Shown here: positions 41,401 through 51,800 of the stretch, piece by piece | How the letters are laid out: each line of letters starts with the position of its first letter | Numbering within the stretch: position 1 is the stretch's first letter | From: Branchinecta lynchi | Taxonomy: Eukaryota > Arthropoda > Branchiopoda > Anostraca > Branchinectidae | Direction of reading: 5' to 3' | Length of the DNA stretch: 64,000 nucleotides | NCBI GenBank assembly: GCA_023053575.1 | Contig: JAKZAP010000003.1 | Span: forward strand, 3,510,561 to 3,574,560 | Translations under genes and position numbers: made by a program | The notes under the pieces: model-generated | The model's database searches: none | Told to the model about the DNA's origin: nothing | Seen by the model: the letters and a program-made list of their open reading frames with translations, nothing else

Positions 41401-42100
41401 AACAGACAGCTGCCTAAAAAAACGCAAAATTTTCAAAATAAGATAAGATGAACATGACTGAAATGGATGTTATTTGAACGTTTTTGGCAAGTATCTTGCA
41501 GTAGAAGTTGCCTAGTATGGGTTTTAGTTTTTTCTTCGGTGATTGTTCACTGTTAGCAGACGTTCACATAATAGTGCGAACAGACGATCAGGATCGGGAA
41601 CTCTCGGATTGGAATTCCTGCCAATTGAAATTTTTTCAACTTGGTGGTAAAAGAGCAGGAAGTCCGGATGGGAAATCCTGATCGTGTGTTCCCACCTTAA
41701 GCATACCTATACTGTAGTGTATGTAGTCAGCCATGTTTTTATGAAGAAAAGCCGCGTGCAGTAATCTAGTCTATGCATATCCACCCACTGAATGAAGTAT
41801 AGATGAGCGGACGGGATTGACTGACTCGTTGTCATAATGGGTTGATTCAGTTTCTCTTAGTTCCGAATAAAGTTGACTAAAGTTAGGCATTTGCACAAAG
41901 AAATGGTACTACAGTGTTAACGATAGTCGTTCCTGTCGACTTGTAATGATTTCTTTCCGCGGAGCTTGGAATCGAACTTACCCTGGTTTGGGCGGGCTTT
42001 TCATATGAGAATGCGATCCGTGGCCGAATCCTGGCCCGTGTGCCAGACTTTTTCCGGCCAGTCCAACCAACACAGTCAGCGTTATCACTCGAGGGATCAT
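32382..42100 (-). CDS. MCFD2-like secretory EF-hand protein; complete gene, 5 exons
   Basis: Exons 42100-41982, 38539-38429, 35772-35686, 34982-34813 and 32479-32382 join in frame to 585 nt, 194 aa. MCFD2 is a luminal ER/Golgi calcium-binding partner of the LMAN1 cargo receptor. Residues 1-20 form a signal peptide (hydrophobic LTVLVGLAG, likely cleavage after SLA20). Residues 21-75 are His/Gly/Pro-rich. The family core starts at [15 protein letters not shown]-hand 1 loop is residues 109-120 ([12 protein letters not shown]) and EF-hand 2 loop is 173-184 ([12 protein letters not shown]); both have full ligand sets. Human MCFD2 is 146 aa, so this one is longer, mainly in the linker before the EF-hands. 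A 10-codon upstream ORF overlaps the start codon. The polyadenylation signal is at 32350-32355. A related EF-hand paralogue such as CGREF1 cannot be fully excluded. Confidence 0.92.
32560..33000. mobile_element. PIF/Harbinger-type MITE, second copy
   Basis: Inverted relative to 10771-11326: shares TATAGCGCTAT, CAACCCTGACGACGCTGC, CTGGCGGGACCAACCAAGCG and TATTCGCCTTATTAC. The termini are eroded. In intron 4 of the MCFD2-like gene. Confidence 0.7.
33588..33924. mobile_element. MITE with GTTTCATAACAGATAAC termini
   Basis: 337 bp; GTTTCATAACAGATAACACG at 33588 and its complement ending at 33924, with arms continuing through GGATGCGCGG / GGGCATCC. A related element is at 36503-36715. Confidence 0.8.
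34063..34739. mobile_element. V-family TTAA element, copy 1
   Basis: TTAAAGTTCAATGGGCA at 34063 and the inverted end TGTCCATTGGGCTCTAA at 34739, 677 bp. It is closely similar along its length to 56742-57375. The right TTAA has become CTAA. No ORF of note. Confidence 0.85.
34813..34982 (-). CDS. MCFD2-like exon 4 (EF-hand 1)
   Basis: Residues 106-162 with the calcium loop [12 protein letters not shown], then a charged linker (EEEKRRQ). Acceptor CTTTTCAG, donor GTAAGT. Confidence 0.94.
34983..35685. other. MCFD2-like intron 3
   Basis: Contains an X-like scrap with a G-run (about 35105-35150) and a copy of the 31420-31530 repeat (35340-35460). Confidence 0.5.
35686..35772 (-). CDS. MCFD2-like exon 3
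   Basis: Residues 77-105 ([12 protein letters not shown]...KEFYYFK), the helix leading into EF-hand 1. Acceptor TTTTAG, donor GTAAGA. Confidence 0.92.
35773..36500. other. Unassigned part of MCFD2-like intron 2
   Basis: 36150-36500 has long overlapping ORFs on both strands (GC-richer, GAGCCACAAAATC repeated three times), probably non-coding. Confidence 0.4.
36503..36715. mobile_element. MITE related to 33588-33924
   Basis: Shares TTTTTGGCGGTTTTTCGGCTC, CATAACATTTCATG, CTGTTGAAACCGCGCATCC and CTGTTATGAATCTTCTGACAG; shorter and diverged. Confidence 0.7.
36740..36925. mobile_element. Z element fragment
   Basis: GGGTTGAGATAGAACAATC, then CACTTATTCACTCAC, GTTACTTCGC and TATTCGCGAGTGA follow the order of the Z copy at 63350-63460. 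Confidence 0.6.
36926..37885 (-). mobile_element. Y element copy 1
   Basis: Three diverged internal units (CCAAGTTTCATG..., CGATCCGGTCCTGTTTTGTC at 37090 and 37490) and a terminal CTATATGGCACTTGAG / CTCAAGGGCCATA hairpin at 37838-37875 next to a short GACAGACAGACA tract. The layout resembles X but the sequence differs. Confidence 0.75.
37886..38428. other. Unassigned end of MCFD2-like intron 2
   Basis: A C-run of 12 near 38369; nothing else recognised. Confidence 0.45.
38429..38539 (-). CDS. MCFD2-like exon 2
   Basis: Residues 40-76, His/Gln/Pro-rich ([11 protein letters not shown]) then [10 protein letters not shown] of the MCFD2 core. Acceptor TTTCAG, donor GTGAGT. Confidence 0.88.
38968..39346. 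mobile_element. W-family TTAA element
   Basis: TTAAAGGACC at 38968 and GGTCCTTTAA ending at 39346, with the family marker CAATGCAACCTACTTC. Its right third is duplicated in the adjacent tandem repeat. Confidence 0.8.
39209..39863. repeat. 328-bp tandem duplication
   Basis: 39209-39536 and 39537-39863 are nearly identical (period 328, a 1-2 base gap near CACAAAAGG / CATAAAGG). The unit joins the right end of the W element to the left arm of the foldback element at 39728. Confidence 0.92.
39728..40273. mobile_element. Foldback element, about 200-bp inverted arms
   Basis: GGCCCATTCACAACGGGTTT at 39728 mirrors AAACCCGTTGTGAATGGGCC at 40254-40273. The arms continue through CGGTCTCAGAGCGATTT and GAAATCAGTTCAAC. 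The centre is about 150 bp. The arms look 85-90 percent identical by eye. Confidence 0.85.
40475..41112 (+). repeat. Repeat with CCACGCGAAAA motifs and LINE-like 3' end
   Basis: TCCACGCGAAAA occurs three times (40558, 40616, 40784). From 40885 the sequence matches 20360-20560 (GGTCCGAGAGGAATACTGGC) and ends in (TTGA)n at 41096-41110, a microsatellite tail of non-LTR type. Confidence 0.6.
41113..41981. other. Unassigned part of MCFD2-like intron 1
   Basis: AT-rich, no gene or repeat recognised. Confidence 0.45.
41982..42100 (-). CDS. MCFD2-like exon 1 (signal peptide)
   Basis: ATG at 42100-42098; residues 1-39 with the signal peptide and a GHGSHSH stretch. Donor GTAAGT at 41981-41976, phase 2. 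Confidence 0.85.
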
Positions 42101-42129
42101 TTTGTACTGCTCGATCCTCTTGCAATCAT
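42097..42129 (-). promoter_or_regulatory. Upstream ORF overlapping the MCFD2-like start
   Basis: ATG at 42129-42127 opens a 10-codon frame ([10 protein letters not shown]) whose TGA overlaps the main ATG as ATGA. If transcription starts upstream, ribosomes would finish one base into the main start codon, an arrangement that can lower or couple translation. Confidence 0.5.
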
Positions 42130-42566
42130 TTTGTCTTATCGGGAAAAATCAGAAAGATTAAGCCTCCGTGTTTACTTATAGCGGTAGAATTACCGAGATC
42201 TTGCAACTGTGGGTCCACACAGCGCGAATCTGCATTATAGCAAGAACAAATAATCTGACAGAACCTCCGTCTCTTTATCTCTGTAATATGACTATGCGGA
42301 GTCGAATATTTCCCCATACCCTGTCCGCTACGAACGACCGGAGGTTACTAGCTTCGCGCCAAATCACGTTTCGATCTACAAATAGCTAAATCCGTCTTTG
42401 GCTAAATCGCTGTTAAGTCGCTGATGAGGAAAAGTAGGAGTCAAAGCTGATTGGACGGTCCAGAGCGGGTCAGCCCGCGACGTACGCCTCCTGCCAGTTT
42501 CCTTTGCTATTTCGTGTGCGATAAGCAACGACAAAGACGGGAGAGGAGTAAACGTGTGTCAATAAC
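42130..42566. other. MCFD2-like 5' flank / promoter region
   Basis: Upstream of the - strand start codon. No TATA box was recognised. Position is the only evidence for a promoter. Confidence 0.4.
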
Positions 42567-43096
42567 CAGGGTTGCCACATGTCGCACGATAGTGTGAATT
42601 GCCACTCTATTTTATTTTTGTCACTCAAGGTCCCAAAGCTCGCCCCAATTCATTGCCGCACTGACCGGTTCAAGAAAAGTTTCGTGCCTAGTTTCACTGA
42701 ATGGTATAATGCAAATTGAGTTTGTTTTATGACAATGTTTTATTTTTGATAATTTATATTTTATTCAGTGTATTTTTGATGTTTGACACGAAGAAACGAA
42801 TTCGGCATTTTGCTATGATAGTTTTTCTTTTAAATTAAAAAGATCATTCATTCATTCCTACGTATGACATAAAAATCACTCTATTTCAGAAAATGGCCAA
42901 ATGTGTTATTTTTGCAGGAGGGATTCCAGAAGTGACTATTTCAAGTTTTTTCCATGAAAGTAAAATTGAGATGTGTCATTTTTACAGAGGCGATTCCGAC
43001 CAAAAGTGAATATTTCATGAAAATAAATTTCACTCGCAATTCACTGTTTCGGGACAAAAGTCACACTCTCTAAATATTTTTCATGTGGCAACCCTG
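42567..43096. mobile_element. hAT MITE (CAGGGTTGCCACATG) carrying a LINE end
   Basis: CAGGGTTGCCACATG at 42567 and CATGTGGCAACCCTG ending at 43096 are perfect inverted ends. The flanks TCAATAAC (42559-42566) and TCAGCAAC (43097-43104) match at 7 of 8, an aged hAT-type 8-bp duplication. Confidence 0.88.
42635..42860 (+). pseudogene. LINE 3' end inside the hAT MITE
   Basis: Encodes KLAPIHCRTDRFKKSFVPSF and TEWYNAN before a stop, the usual C-terminus of many non-LTR ORF2 proteins, then a 3' UTR ending (TCAT)n at 42846-42857. Confidence 0.75.
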
Positions 43097-43104
43097 TCAG
43101 CAAC

Positions 43105-44074
43105 AGCTAAAAGCTAGAGTAAATACCACTAGGTCCGCTCAGTTTTGTCGGGGTTTTCACAGTCGCTGCATGCGACTAAGACAGTAGTTCTATCTGATTA
43201 TTTGTTCTTGATTATAGCTGTAGTTTAGTAGCAGCTGCAAAAACGGAACACGATTGTCACATCCGACGATTGGGTTCATCTTCGAAATGTCTAAAATTGT
43301 TCCAGCAAAAAGCTTGCACTGGTAGCCTACTATGTCTCTTGAGGAGACGAAAACAAGTTGTTGGTGATCTCTTACGTCATCCTCTCCTTGGTGTAACAAC
43401 TACAATCAGTTTGTCGAAGACATTTAACTTCCCGCCCGCGTTAGCCTATTGCTATTGGGGTTGAAATAAAATTGATTGACAGATTGATTATTTCTATTTT
43501 TGTAAGTTTCTGTGGCGCGAACTCTGTAGCTGTAGTCTAACTTCTCCAACTGCACAATTCTCCCAAAAATCGTAGAGAACCTGTAGTTTTTTGGCGATGC
43601 TTTTTTAGCGACAAAAAATAGTCATTTTGCGAATATTCACGCCAGTGTGAACCCACAATAAGTGTAAAAACGAGGGTCGTTAAGACCGAGATCGCGTTTG
43701 ATACGGTTCCTTAGGACTGACACATAAAAATTGAGTTTCGTTTAGTAATTTCAAACATTACGTCGACTCTTTCACACCTGCAGCAGACCTCATACTAGCG
43801 CAATGCTGCGCGGACATGTAATGATGGCCGGGGCTTCACTGGGGGAGTGGGGGGATGGGGCATGCTTCTAGATTTCTGAGGGGTATAAAATCTATCTTGG
43901 TAATATTTTTTTTCCCCCCTAAATAGGTTCAATTTAGTTCCTCGACTCGCAGAGCAATGACTTAACTTAAAGGTATAGGCTATCCGAAAATGATCTTAAA
44001 TTTATCACAAAGAGAGTAATTAAAGTCCAAGTAATAAACCTGGGAAATGGCCTGGAAAAACCTGGAAAAGTTGT
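43105..44074. other. Intergenic, unassigned
   Basis: No gene or known family recognised. Confidence 0.45.
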
Positions 44075-44390
44075 ACTAGACCCCAAAAATGTGAACCTCA
44101 ATACAAACGCGGCTTTTCAGTGGTCAGAGATCAGCTCGAGGAAGGTAGCTCGCTGGTGAACGCTTGTTTTTCGTAAATCGTTTCCGTCGAGCATATGACA
44201 CAGTTTCAAGCGCGTAAAGGTTCCACAAATCCGACAGGGAAATCACACTATATAAAAATTGATTATTCGTGAATAGCAGAGCAACGAAGTAACACATTTT
44301 CGTCGGATTTTCTACCTTCTTTAAGTGAATAAGCGATCGGTAACTAGGTTGTCCTATCCCAGCCCTTTTTAGTAAAACTTAAATATTTCA
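44075..44390. mobile_element. Z element, uninterrupted copy
   Basis: GTGAACCTCAATACAAACGC ... GGTTGTCCTATCCCAGCCC, inverted relative to 63320-63640. It supplies the uninterrupted reference for the copy split at 10771. Confidence 0.7.
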
Positions 44391-45990
44391 ACACTGAATG
44401 TACAAATAATATTTACGGTGCGGATTACGGTATCGGTGCGAAGTCTGAAGGGACCTTCACGCTCAGATTCGGTGTATAGGTAGTTGTGAACTTCGTATAC
44501 TTCTCCCATTATGCGTCATCTCCTCTAGCGACAAGTTTGAGCCGCAGTTATCTTTACCTTAGGTCGTCTTATGAGGCTAGTTTAATGGGGAGCTATAGGA
44601 TGGCTGCCTCTGCTGGCGGGATAAGTCATACATCTATTAGCTTTATAAAAGCTGCGCCCGTCTTAGTCTCAGCTTCCCTTTCGGTTCTTCAATTGTACCG
44701 TGTTCTTCGAAACTGTGCCAACTACATTTTCATGATTTTTGGGCCCAGTTTTGTGTATGACATCTCCGTGAACAAGTAGGAACAAAGTTAAAACTAGTCT
44801 ACTAGTTAGATGGTTGTCATGTCGTCGTCTGACACTTAACACGGTACAATGTGGGTACCTCTTGTTCTTTCAGGCTCAAAGAAGGAGCCGAGTCGTGGGT
44901 CTCTTAGTCCCTTTGACAGTATTGTATGTGATTTTTCTGGTTATTGCGCTCTTAAATGAGCATTTTCATGGTATTAAGTTCAAATGTTATTTTCATTCAT
45001 CGTCTGGTCGTGGGTTATCCTGGAATTTAGCCACTTGGGGTTTCTTGGTGCCTGGTTGGCGTTGTTGGTTAGGGCCTCGCGGACCGTCGGTGCTTCCTGC
45101 AGGAGACTAGCGTCATTTGTTTACTTTCGTTAGTGGGTCTCATAACCTTTTATTTTAGAGGAAGGATACTGTGCAGATTCTTCGCGGGGAATTTTCTGGA
45201 ACTGCAATAAATTCCCCCATGCTCTACCGTCTACCTCGGTACCTCGTAATCAGCTTTTGCTTCTCCGTCATTGTATTTCGATGTACCCTTCGCTACGTCA
45301 TTTTCTTGGCTTCTTGGTGTAGTTCGATTTTTGGTTGTGTGCTTCCTCTTAGAGATGGCTTAATTTCGAATGGTTCGGGACAGTCGTTGCTGTTGCAATT
45401 TGTTTGCGATAACTATAGAGCCTACCGCGCTCGAAAAAAAAGCGGATTGAAAATCGTGCGATTTGTATTTTATTTCATAAGTTAAGACAATACAACAAGA
45501 GGAATTTTCAGCCTTCTTATAATAACAATTCATAAGGCAGTATAACTAAAAGCATATGTACACAGAAGTAAAGGAGACTAAACTGATAATCACACCAACT
45601 TTTCTGTAATAAAAGTTTTTTTTTGCTGTTTTGTCATGGCAGGTATTTGTGAACGTTACTGAATATTATTATTACACTATCAGAGTTTCCTTTTTGAACA
45701 GTATGCTGAATATTTACAATATTTTAAATGTGTTGTTTTAGAAAAACTAGACTGAAATTTTTGCTCCTCAGTTTGTTAACGCTCACTTGGATACCCGGCA
45801 TCGACAATATTTTTTTTCAACCCCACAAAAAATACAGAACTCTCACTTTTTCCGAAAGACAAAAAAAAAGTTCAGAAATGGAATACAGGCAGCTTTTGAA
45901 ACGTAAAGAAAACACAAATTTTAGTTTTCCTTGTTGTCTCCAAAATTAACTCCGTTATAATAATGTTCTCACTATCCGTTCTAGCACCAA
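44391..45990. other. Intergenic block with three successive hydrophobic ORFs
   Basis: On the + strand, ORFs of about 97, 98 and 104 codons follow each other (44486-44779, 44814-45110, 45171-45485), the last two in one frame. They contain membrane-like segments (VVGLLVPLTVLYVIFLVIAL; YLVISFCFSVIVF). Local base use (T- and G-rich) differs from the flanks. I recognise no family; a decayed nuclear copy of mitochondrial DNA is one idea, a dead transposon another. Confidence 0.3.
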
Positions 45991-46002
45991 TTTATTTCCT
46001 CA

Positions 46003-46113
46003 CTAGGCTTCGCTGGCCGTCATTAAAGTCTCCTGCAGTTTTACTGACTCAGTCAGCTGTTCCACAGTTGACTCATTCACTGCTTCGATGGGGTCACTTG
46101 AATCGTCCGTTAT
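46003..46113 (-). CDS. RhoGEF-like exon h (stop)
   Basis: ITDDSSDPIEAVNESTVEQL to TLMTASEA, TAG at 46005-46003, AATAAA complement at 45991-45996. Acceptor TTTTTTTTAG. Confidence 0.83.
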   Translation of the reverse strand: MTDDSSDPIEAVNESTVEQLTESVKLQETLMTASEA

Positions 46114-48835
46114 CTAAAAAAAATATAAAAAAATGTATGCTTAAAGGACACCTGAATGAAGAGTACCAAGTATCATCCCTATCTGTATGACTTCCGTTAA
46201 CATTGCCTGCAGAAAACCCAATCCAAATACGAAATAGTGTTTCCAAGCTATGATTTGTTTTTTTGCATCTGCCCTTATTTCAGAACCGAACAATTTTAGA
46301 AATGAACAAATGTCTTCAATCAACCCTTATTCTGGAATATGTTTTAACCAGTTAAGCCCAAACGTATATCTAGAAGGAATTCCAATACGATCCGGCCAAC
46401 GCTGTACAAGATTTTAATGAATTGCAACTTTTGTCTTGGAGTTTGCATGTGCAAACCTCCAGAAATGAACATCCCTATTATTTCGAAAACGTCACGCTCA
46501 GGAGAAGAATGCTCTCCGTGGCCATGTCTGTAAATGAATTCTCGTTCAAATGTATGGTTTCATTGTTCACGTCTCCTTTAAAGCAAAGCCCGTACTAGAT
46601 ATTTTCTTTTAAGGACTCCTCTTACTTATTCTGCCTTTTATGTTTTACCTAGCTCCATTACGGAATTTTAAGCTTCTAGAATCCCCACCGTTCGCCATTG
46701 TTTCATTTTGTGCCTACGAATTCTTAACGCTTTTTTGACCGCGCCGAGTTTTGCCCGTCACGCATCTTCCAATTCCGTCTACAACTCTTTCACACGTAAG
46801 AATATGACAAGCTCAAAACTGTTGTTTTTCATTTTGGAAGACATGGTAGATCATCAGATCTATCTTCCTTTCTGGACTTCTTCTGTTTTACTTAGTTTCA
46901 TTACTTTTTAACCGCGGTGCGTTCAGTTTTCAAACGTTTTTCACCCAGCCACCGCGTCGCCGAGCAGGTATAGAGTCGATTAGCGCCAACAAGAAAATCG
47001 CAAATTTCACGTGGAAAGTAATGGTATTTTCGAGAAACGATATTTCTAATCCATTTGATAGTGAAAAGATCATTTCTAGTGAGAGTTGTGCTTTGACGAT
47101 ATAATGGTTCAGTATAATTTTTTGAAAATACCAACACTTTGCCCCGTGAAATTAGCCATTTTTTTGTTTGCTCTGTCAACTTACCAGAGCCTCGTTTTTG
47201 TTGCACGCTGCAGGTCCGATTCTCGGCCACTTCCGGACTGATTCTTTCTACATCCGTTTCTGCACTGCAGTGCTTCCGAGGAAAACGGCAGCGCTTCTCG
47301 AGAATCGCGGACTTGCTCACAGACCAAGTCCGTGCTTCCCTGCAAGATTCTGCAGCGCTGCCGCTTCAACCAAGAAGAAAATGAATCCAAAAACGCAAAT
47401 TGTGCAAAAGCAAAGAAGTGCTGCAGCAGCGATGCGGCAGCGCTGTTGCAACAAAAACGAGGCTCAGAATTCTCATTCTCCGAGGCGGAGACTCGACGCC
47501 AAATATTTGAAAACTGTACGCGCCAGAACCACGAAGTTTTGACCAAATTCACATAATGTCTGCTAATTTATGAGAAATTCGGAATTGGGCAAATTTTCGA
47601 CCAAACTATCATAATTAATGCAAGAATGTAGACGGAATTATCATAACAAATGTAAATTTCTGCAAAGCTGGAACATTTCTAACCGAATACTGGTCACTTT
47701 CTGCGGATTATTGACTAAATCAGCATCATTTATGCAAAATGATTATACTTTATTCAAATATATTCCAAATATCACACATCTTGCCTAATTTTGTTTGGCT
47801 CCGAGAACAAAGGGCCAAAAGAGGCAGGTTACAATATTTCTTCTTCTGGCGCCTCCCTTTTTCCAACTATGCCCGATGGTCAAAAGGGCCTAGTCCGATT
47901 GTTCGCTCGAAGCCCCCTCCCCCTTTCACCTAATCAGAGCTCGTTGGAGGCGACCCCACAAATAGCCACAATATCGTGTGTATTTTTTAAAAATTAAAAT
48001 AAATATTAAATTAAAATTAAATCGTGTGTATTTCTTATAATATGTATGTGTCATTGAATTGGCCAGATAGTTCAGGCATAGTTCTGTTTTATACATTATT
48101 GTGTACTCCTCGTTTCAGAGGGAAATACATGAATAAATAAATAAATTCATCACGACTGGAAAACCCTCTTGGTTTAGTTGTGTGATAAAAGTTATATTGT
48201 GTATTTCGTAAGTTAAATCTCTTTCGTGTTTTCCTTTCTTTTTCTCTTTTTTTCCTGATTATTTACTCCGTCTTCATGCCTTGTGTTTACTTTGGCGGGT
48301 CATAAATAAAATCATCATCATCATATATAGTGCCCGATCCCTAAACCAAGCATGTACTTACGTCAGCAGATGAAGCTCCAAAATCTTCAAGAAGAGGCGG
48401 TGCTTCTGAATTGTTCGAACTCGACTCCTCCGCATTTACTTCGGCTATAGTCGCCAGGATGTTAAGAACCTCTTCAGGGATGGCATCGTGATTTTCGGCG
48501 ACGGCGGTGCTCTCTACTGGTGCTGCCGAAACTACCTCCAATTCCACCACTGGAGTTTCGGGCACGGGCTCTAAGGTATTGACCGTTTCTGCGATCGATT
48601 CCGGGACGTCGGCCGAAATTTCCTCTTGGACGCTACTGACCGAGGAGATGAGCATAGTAGAAGGCTCGGCTTCTGGAAGAAAACGGAGTTATAAAACCGG
48701 GAGTTCCCTATCTATACAAAAACCGCGCTAAACGGATCGAGCTTGGTACCCGTAGAACGCGGGTTCGCATTCTCCAAGACGACTTCGGCGTCGCGATCAG
48801 AAATATTCGTGCCGCGACATTTTAACTCCAAAATC

Positions 48836-48873
<38 letters not shown>

Positions 48874-51800
48874 TCGCGTCGCAGAAAAGATTATCAAAAG
48901 AAATAGGAAAGAAGAGCTGAAGCTCATATAAAACTTGCAAGGCAGGGTCAGAGGATGAAAGTAGAAATCTGCCAACTCGTGGGTTTGTTGTGACAGTTTG
49001 TAAGCAAGACCCTTGAGATAAGAATGATATTGCGCCCTTGGAAATCACGAGTATGTATCGTTTGGTAAAAATATTAGTTTTTGCACTTGGCTGTGATGAT
49101 GCGCAATTAAGGGCGCTAGAAACTGATGATCCTAGATCCCTCGAGGCCCTTTAGGTTAATGCAGATATATCGTTCGGTCAAAAATATTTTTTTTTACTTT
49201 CCGAAGATGAACACTTAAGGATGCTTGCAATCCATTTTTAAGTAAAACCCTCATAAAATGTACCATTTGGTCGAAAGTTTGGAAAACTTTTCACACAAGT
49301 TCGTTTTTTCAACTTGAGCGGCTTCGAGCCTGACGAGGACCCCTGCCAAGAAGGGCCGAATATAACTCTAATAAAATTCAGCTGACACAGTTAGCTGAAT
49401 TTTCAGCTGACACAGTCACAGTCAGCTTGGGCCTGAAGAGTACCCTTGCATAGGTGAATCGACATATCGCCAAAACTGGATCGTTGCAACTAGCATCAGA
49501 GTCTACTTCCCCAACGACAGTAGGTGATAGAGGATCTAAGGTAAAGAACGTGTCCGAAACGAACGAAAATGCTGAATTAATTCAGCATTTTATGCATCAT
49601 TTCGCTTTCGGACTTAACTTTTCGCTCAATTAATGCAGCATTAATTCAGCATAAAATTCATCAAATTTTGAAATTTTGCTGAATTTTCAAGAAGAAACTG
49701 GGGAGTACGGCGATTCCCTCAGTGTTTTCGGCGGCAAACATAACAAATTCAAAAAGACAACTGACAATTCGCAAACATTCCAAATTCTAAGAGAACTGGC
49801 GATCATGGCCAACGAAGAAAGAAAAGATAAGAAGGTTGGATATCAGTAGCTGATCCATTTTGTCAGCTCCATACAGCTATACAATGTTTACAACGGATAC
49901 GTCAGCTATGATTCTTCATCAGCGATATTTCGGCACTTCTTGGCAAGGGTCCTCGCTAATTCTTTTAATAGAGCTAATCTTTTTTAATACAGCTAATTCT
50001 TTTTTCTTGTTCTTCTTCCTGACTTAAATTTTGGTATTCTAGAAGTGTCAGAGAAGAAAAAAAGGTAACAGCTTTCAGACAAAAAAAAAAGAAGAAGAAA
50101 ATGCAGCATTATTAATGCAGAATTTACTGCACCAAAAAGCACCAAAAGGACACGTTCAAAGTCTAAAGGTCTAGCTACTCACCATCGTTTGTCACCAAAT
50201 CGTCCGTTTCTTCCTTGGGATTACTCAACTGACGGGCGATAAATGCAGTTTCTCTGATTTCCACGTATATACCATCCCCCGCAGATTCTTGCGAGATGGT
50301 GGAAAGGGGTCGAGATATCGGAGGGGACTCGGACCTCAACCGCTCGAAGGAAGGCTCGCTGGGGAGTGCAACTTCGAAACTAGAAGTAAGATGTAAGATT
50401 TTACATTTAAAATTCTTTGATAGATTTCCTTCAACTTCTTTTCAGACACATATCACATTTTAAAGCGTTAGACGGATGAGTCAGCGGAGCGACGCCTTTA
50501 TTGATAAGGATCTCTTTCAGAATTTAAAGGACACTTCGTACTTACCGATGGTATTTCATTCCACTTCAATAGTATTTCCATCTATTCCCGTCCCGAGAGT
50601 CTTCATTTCATAAGTGTATCCTATCTAATCATCCATAGGTGGCACTTTACACAAGGGTCTTGTAGAGTGACCAATAAACCAGAAAGAGTTTTTTCGAAGG
50701 TAATTTAGAAGTCTAGGACTCCATTCTCGCAGCCACGTAGACATACCAGGACCCACAAGGCGGGGTCTCATGGTGAAAACTACAAGTTTCCGTGACATGG
50801 GGATGTGAACTGGTTAGAAGACTGTTCCGGGCGGGATCACTGTTCCTATGGCCGGCTTCTACCGGACTATTGTAGTGGTTTGCGAACCATATTCTCAAGC
50901 CCCTCGGTAGCTCAGTTGGTAGAGCGCCTGCCCTGTAAGCACAGTGTCCTGGGTTCAAATCCCGGCTGAGGAGCATTTGTGTCTTTCAGTTCACTACTTA
51001 TAAATTGTATCCTATCTCTTATATTAGCAACACACTGATTATCACGCTTGCCACGTTCGTTCTCTTTAGGTGACGTTTCATGCGCCCGATCATTGTTTCC
51101 GAGGAATTCGTCCGGTTATGCAAACTTTGCCAAGATTGTCATCCAAGACAAGGGACTAACAACATCCGAAGCCGTGTGTAATTTCCTGCAAGCACGGCTT
51201 AGTTGTAAAGTTGTCAACTATCTCAGAACATCCGAGCAGAACACTACGTAGTCCGATGTGTCCTTCTAGATCTGCTTAATGCGATCAAATATTGGGCCTA
51301 TACCTGGTACACTATGAAGCTAGAACGTCAATTTTCAATTGTAGCAAATAGTCTTTCCGCCTTGAGTTTACGCAGTCTCAGTTATGTATTTTTATGGCAC
51401 TTGCCCTTCGGCCAAGTGCCATATAGCGGAGGTCTGTCGGTCGGTCCGGGTTTTTCTAGTTTCTAGGTTTTTCTAGGTTTTTCTAGTTTTAAAGGGAGTT
51501 CGGATTTGAATGAAACTTGGCAAGTGGAAAAAGCTGTTGTCTCAGATGTTCCATGTCAAGTCCGGACTTGGGGGGGGGGGGGAGCTTGAAGGGGGCACCG
51601 GAATTTCTGTGTAACACTTAGTGTCGAGGGATCGGGATGGAATTTGGTGGGAAGAACAAGCATAATCATTAGATACGTTCTTAACGGAACCAGGTCACGT
51701 CGGGGCTGTTTGGGGGGGGAGTTGGAGTGCGAAGTGTGGTTGCGAAAAAATGGTCTGATTCAAGTGAAACTTTTATAACTATGTTAATCTTTGAGAATTA

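Larger units (their letters stand above)
46114..48361. other. RhoGEF-like last intron
   Basis: Mostly unassigned. It contains a foldback unit (47184-47470) and a LINE 3' tail (about 48235-48325). Confidence 0.5.

Noticed and set aside
47168..47552. Overlapping ORFs of about 120 codons on both strands
   Set aside because: Explained by the inverted, GC-rich structure of a foldback repeat; frames mirror each other.
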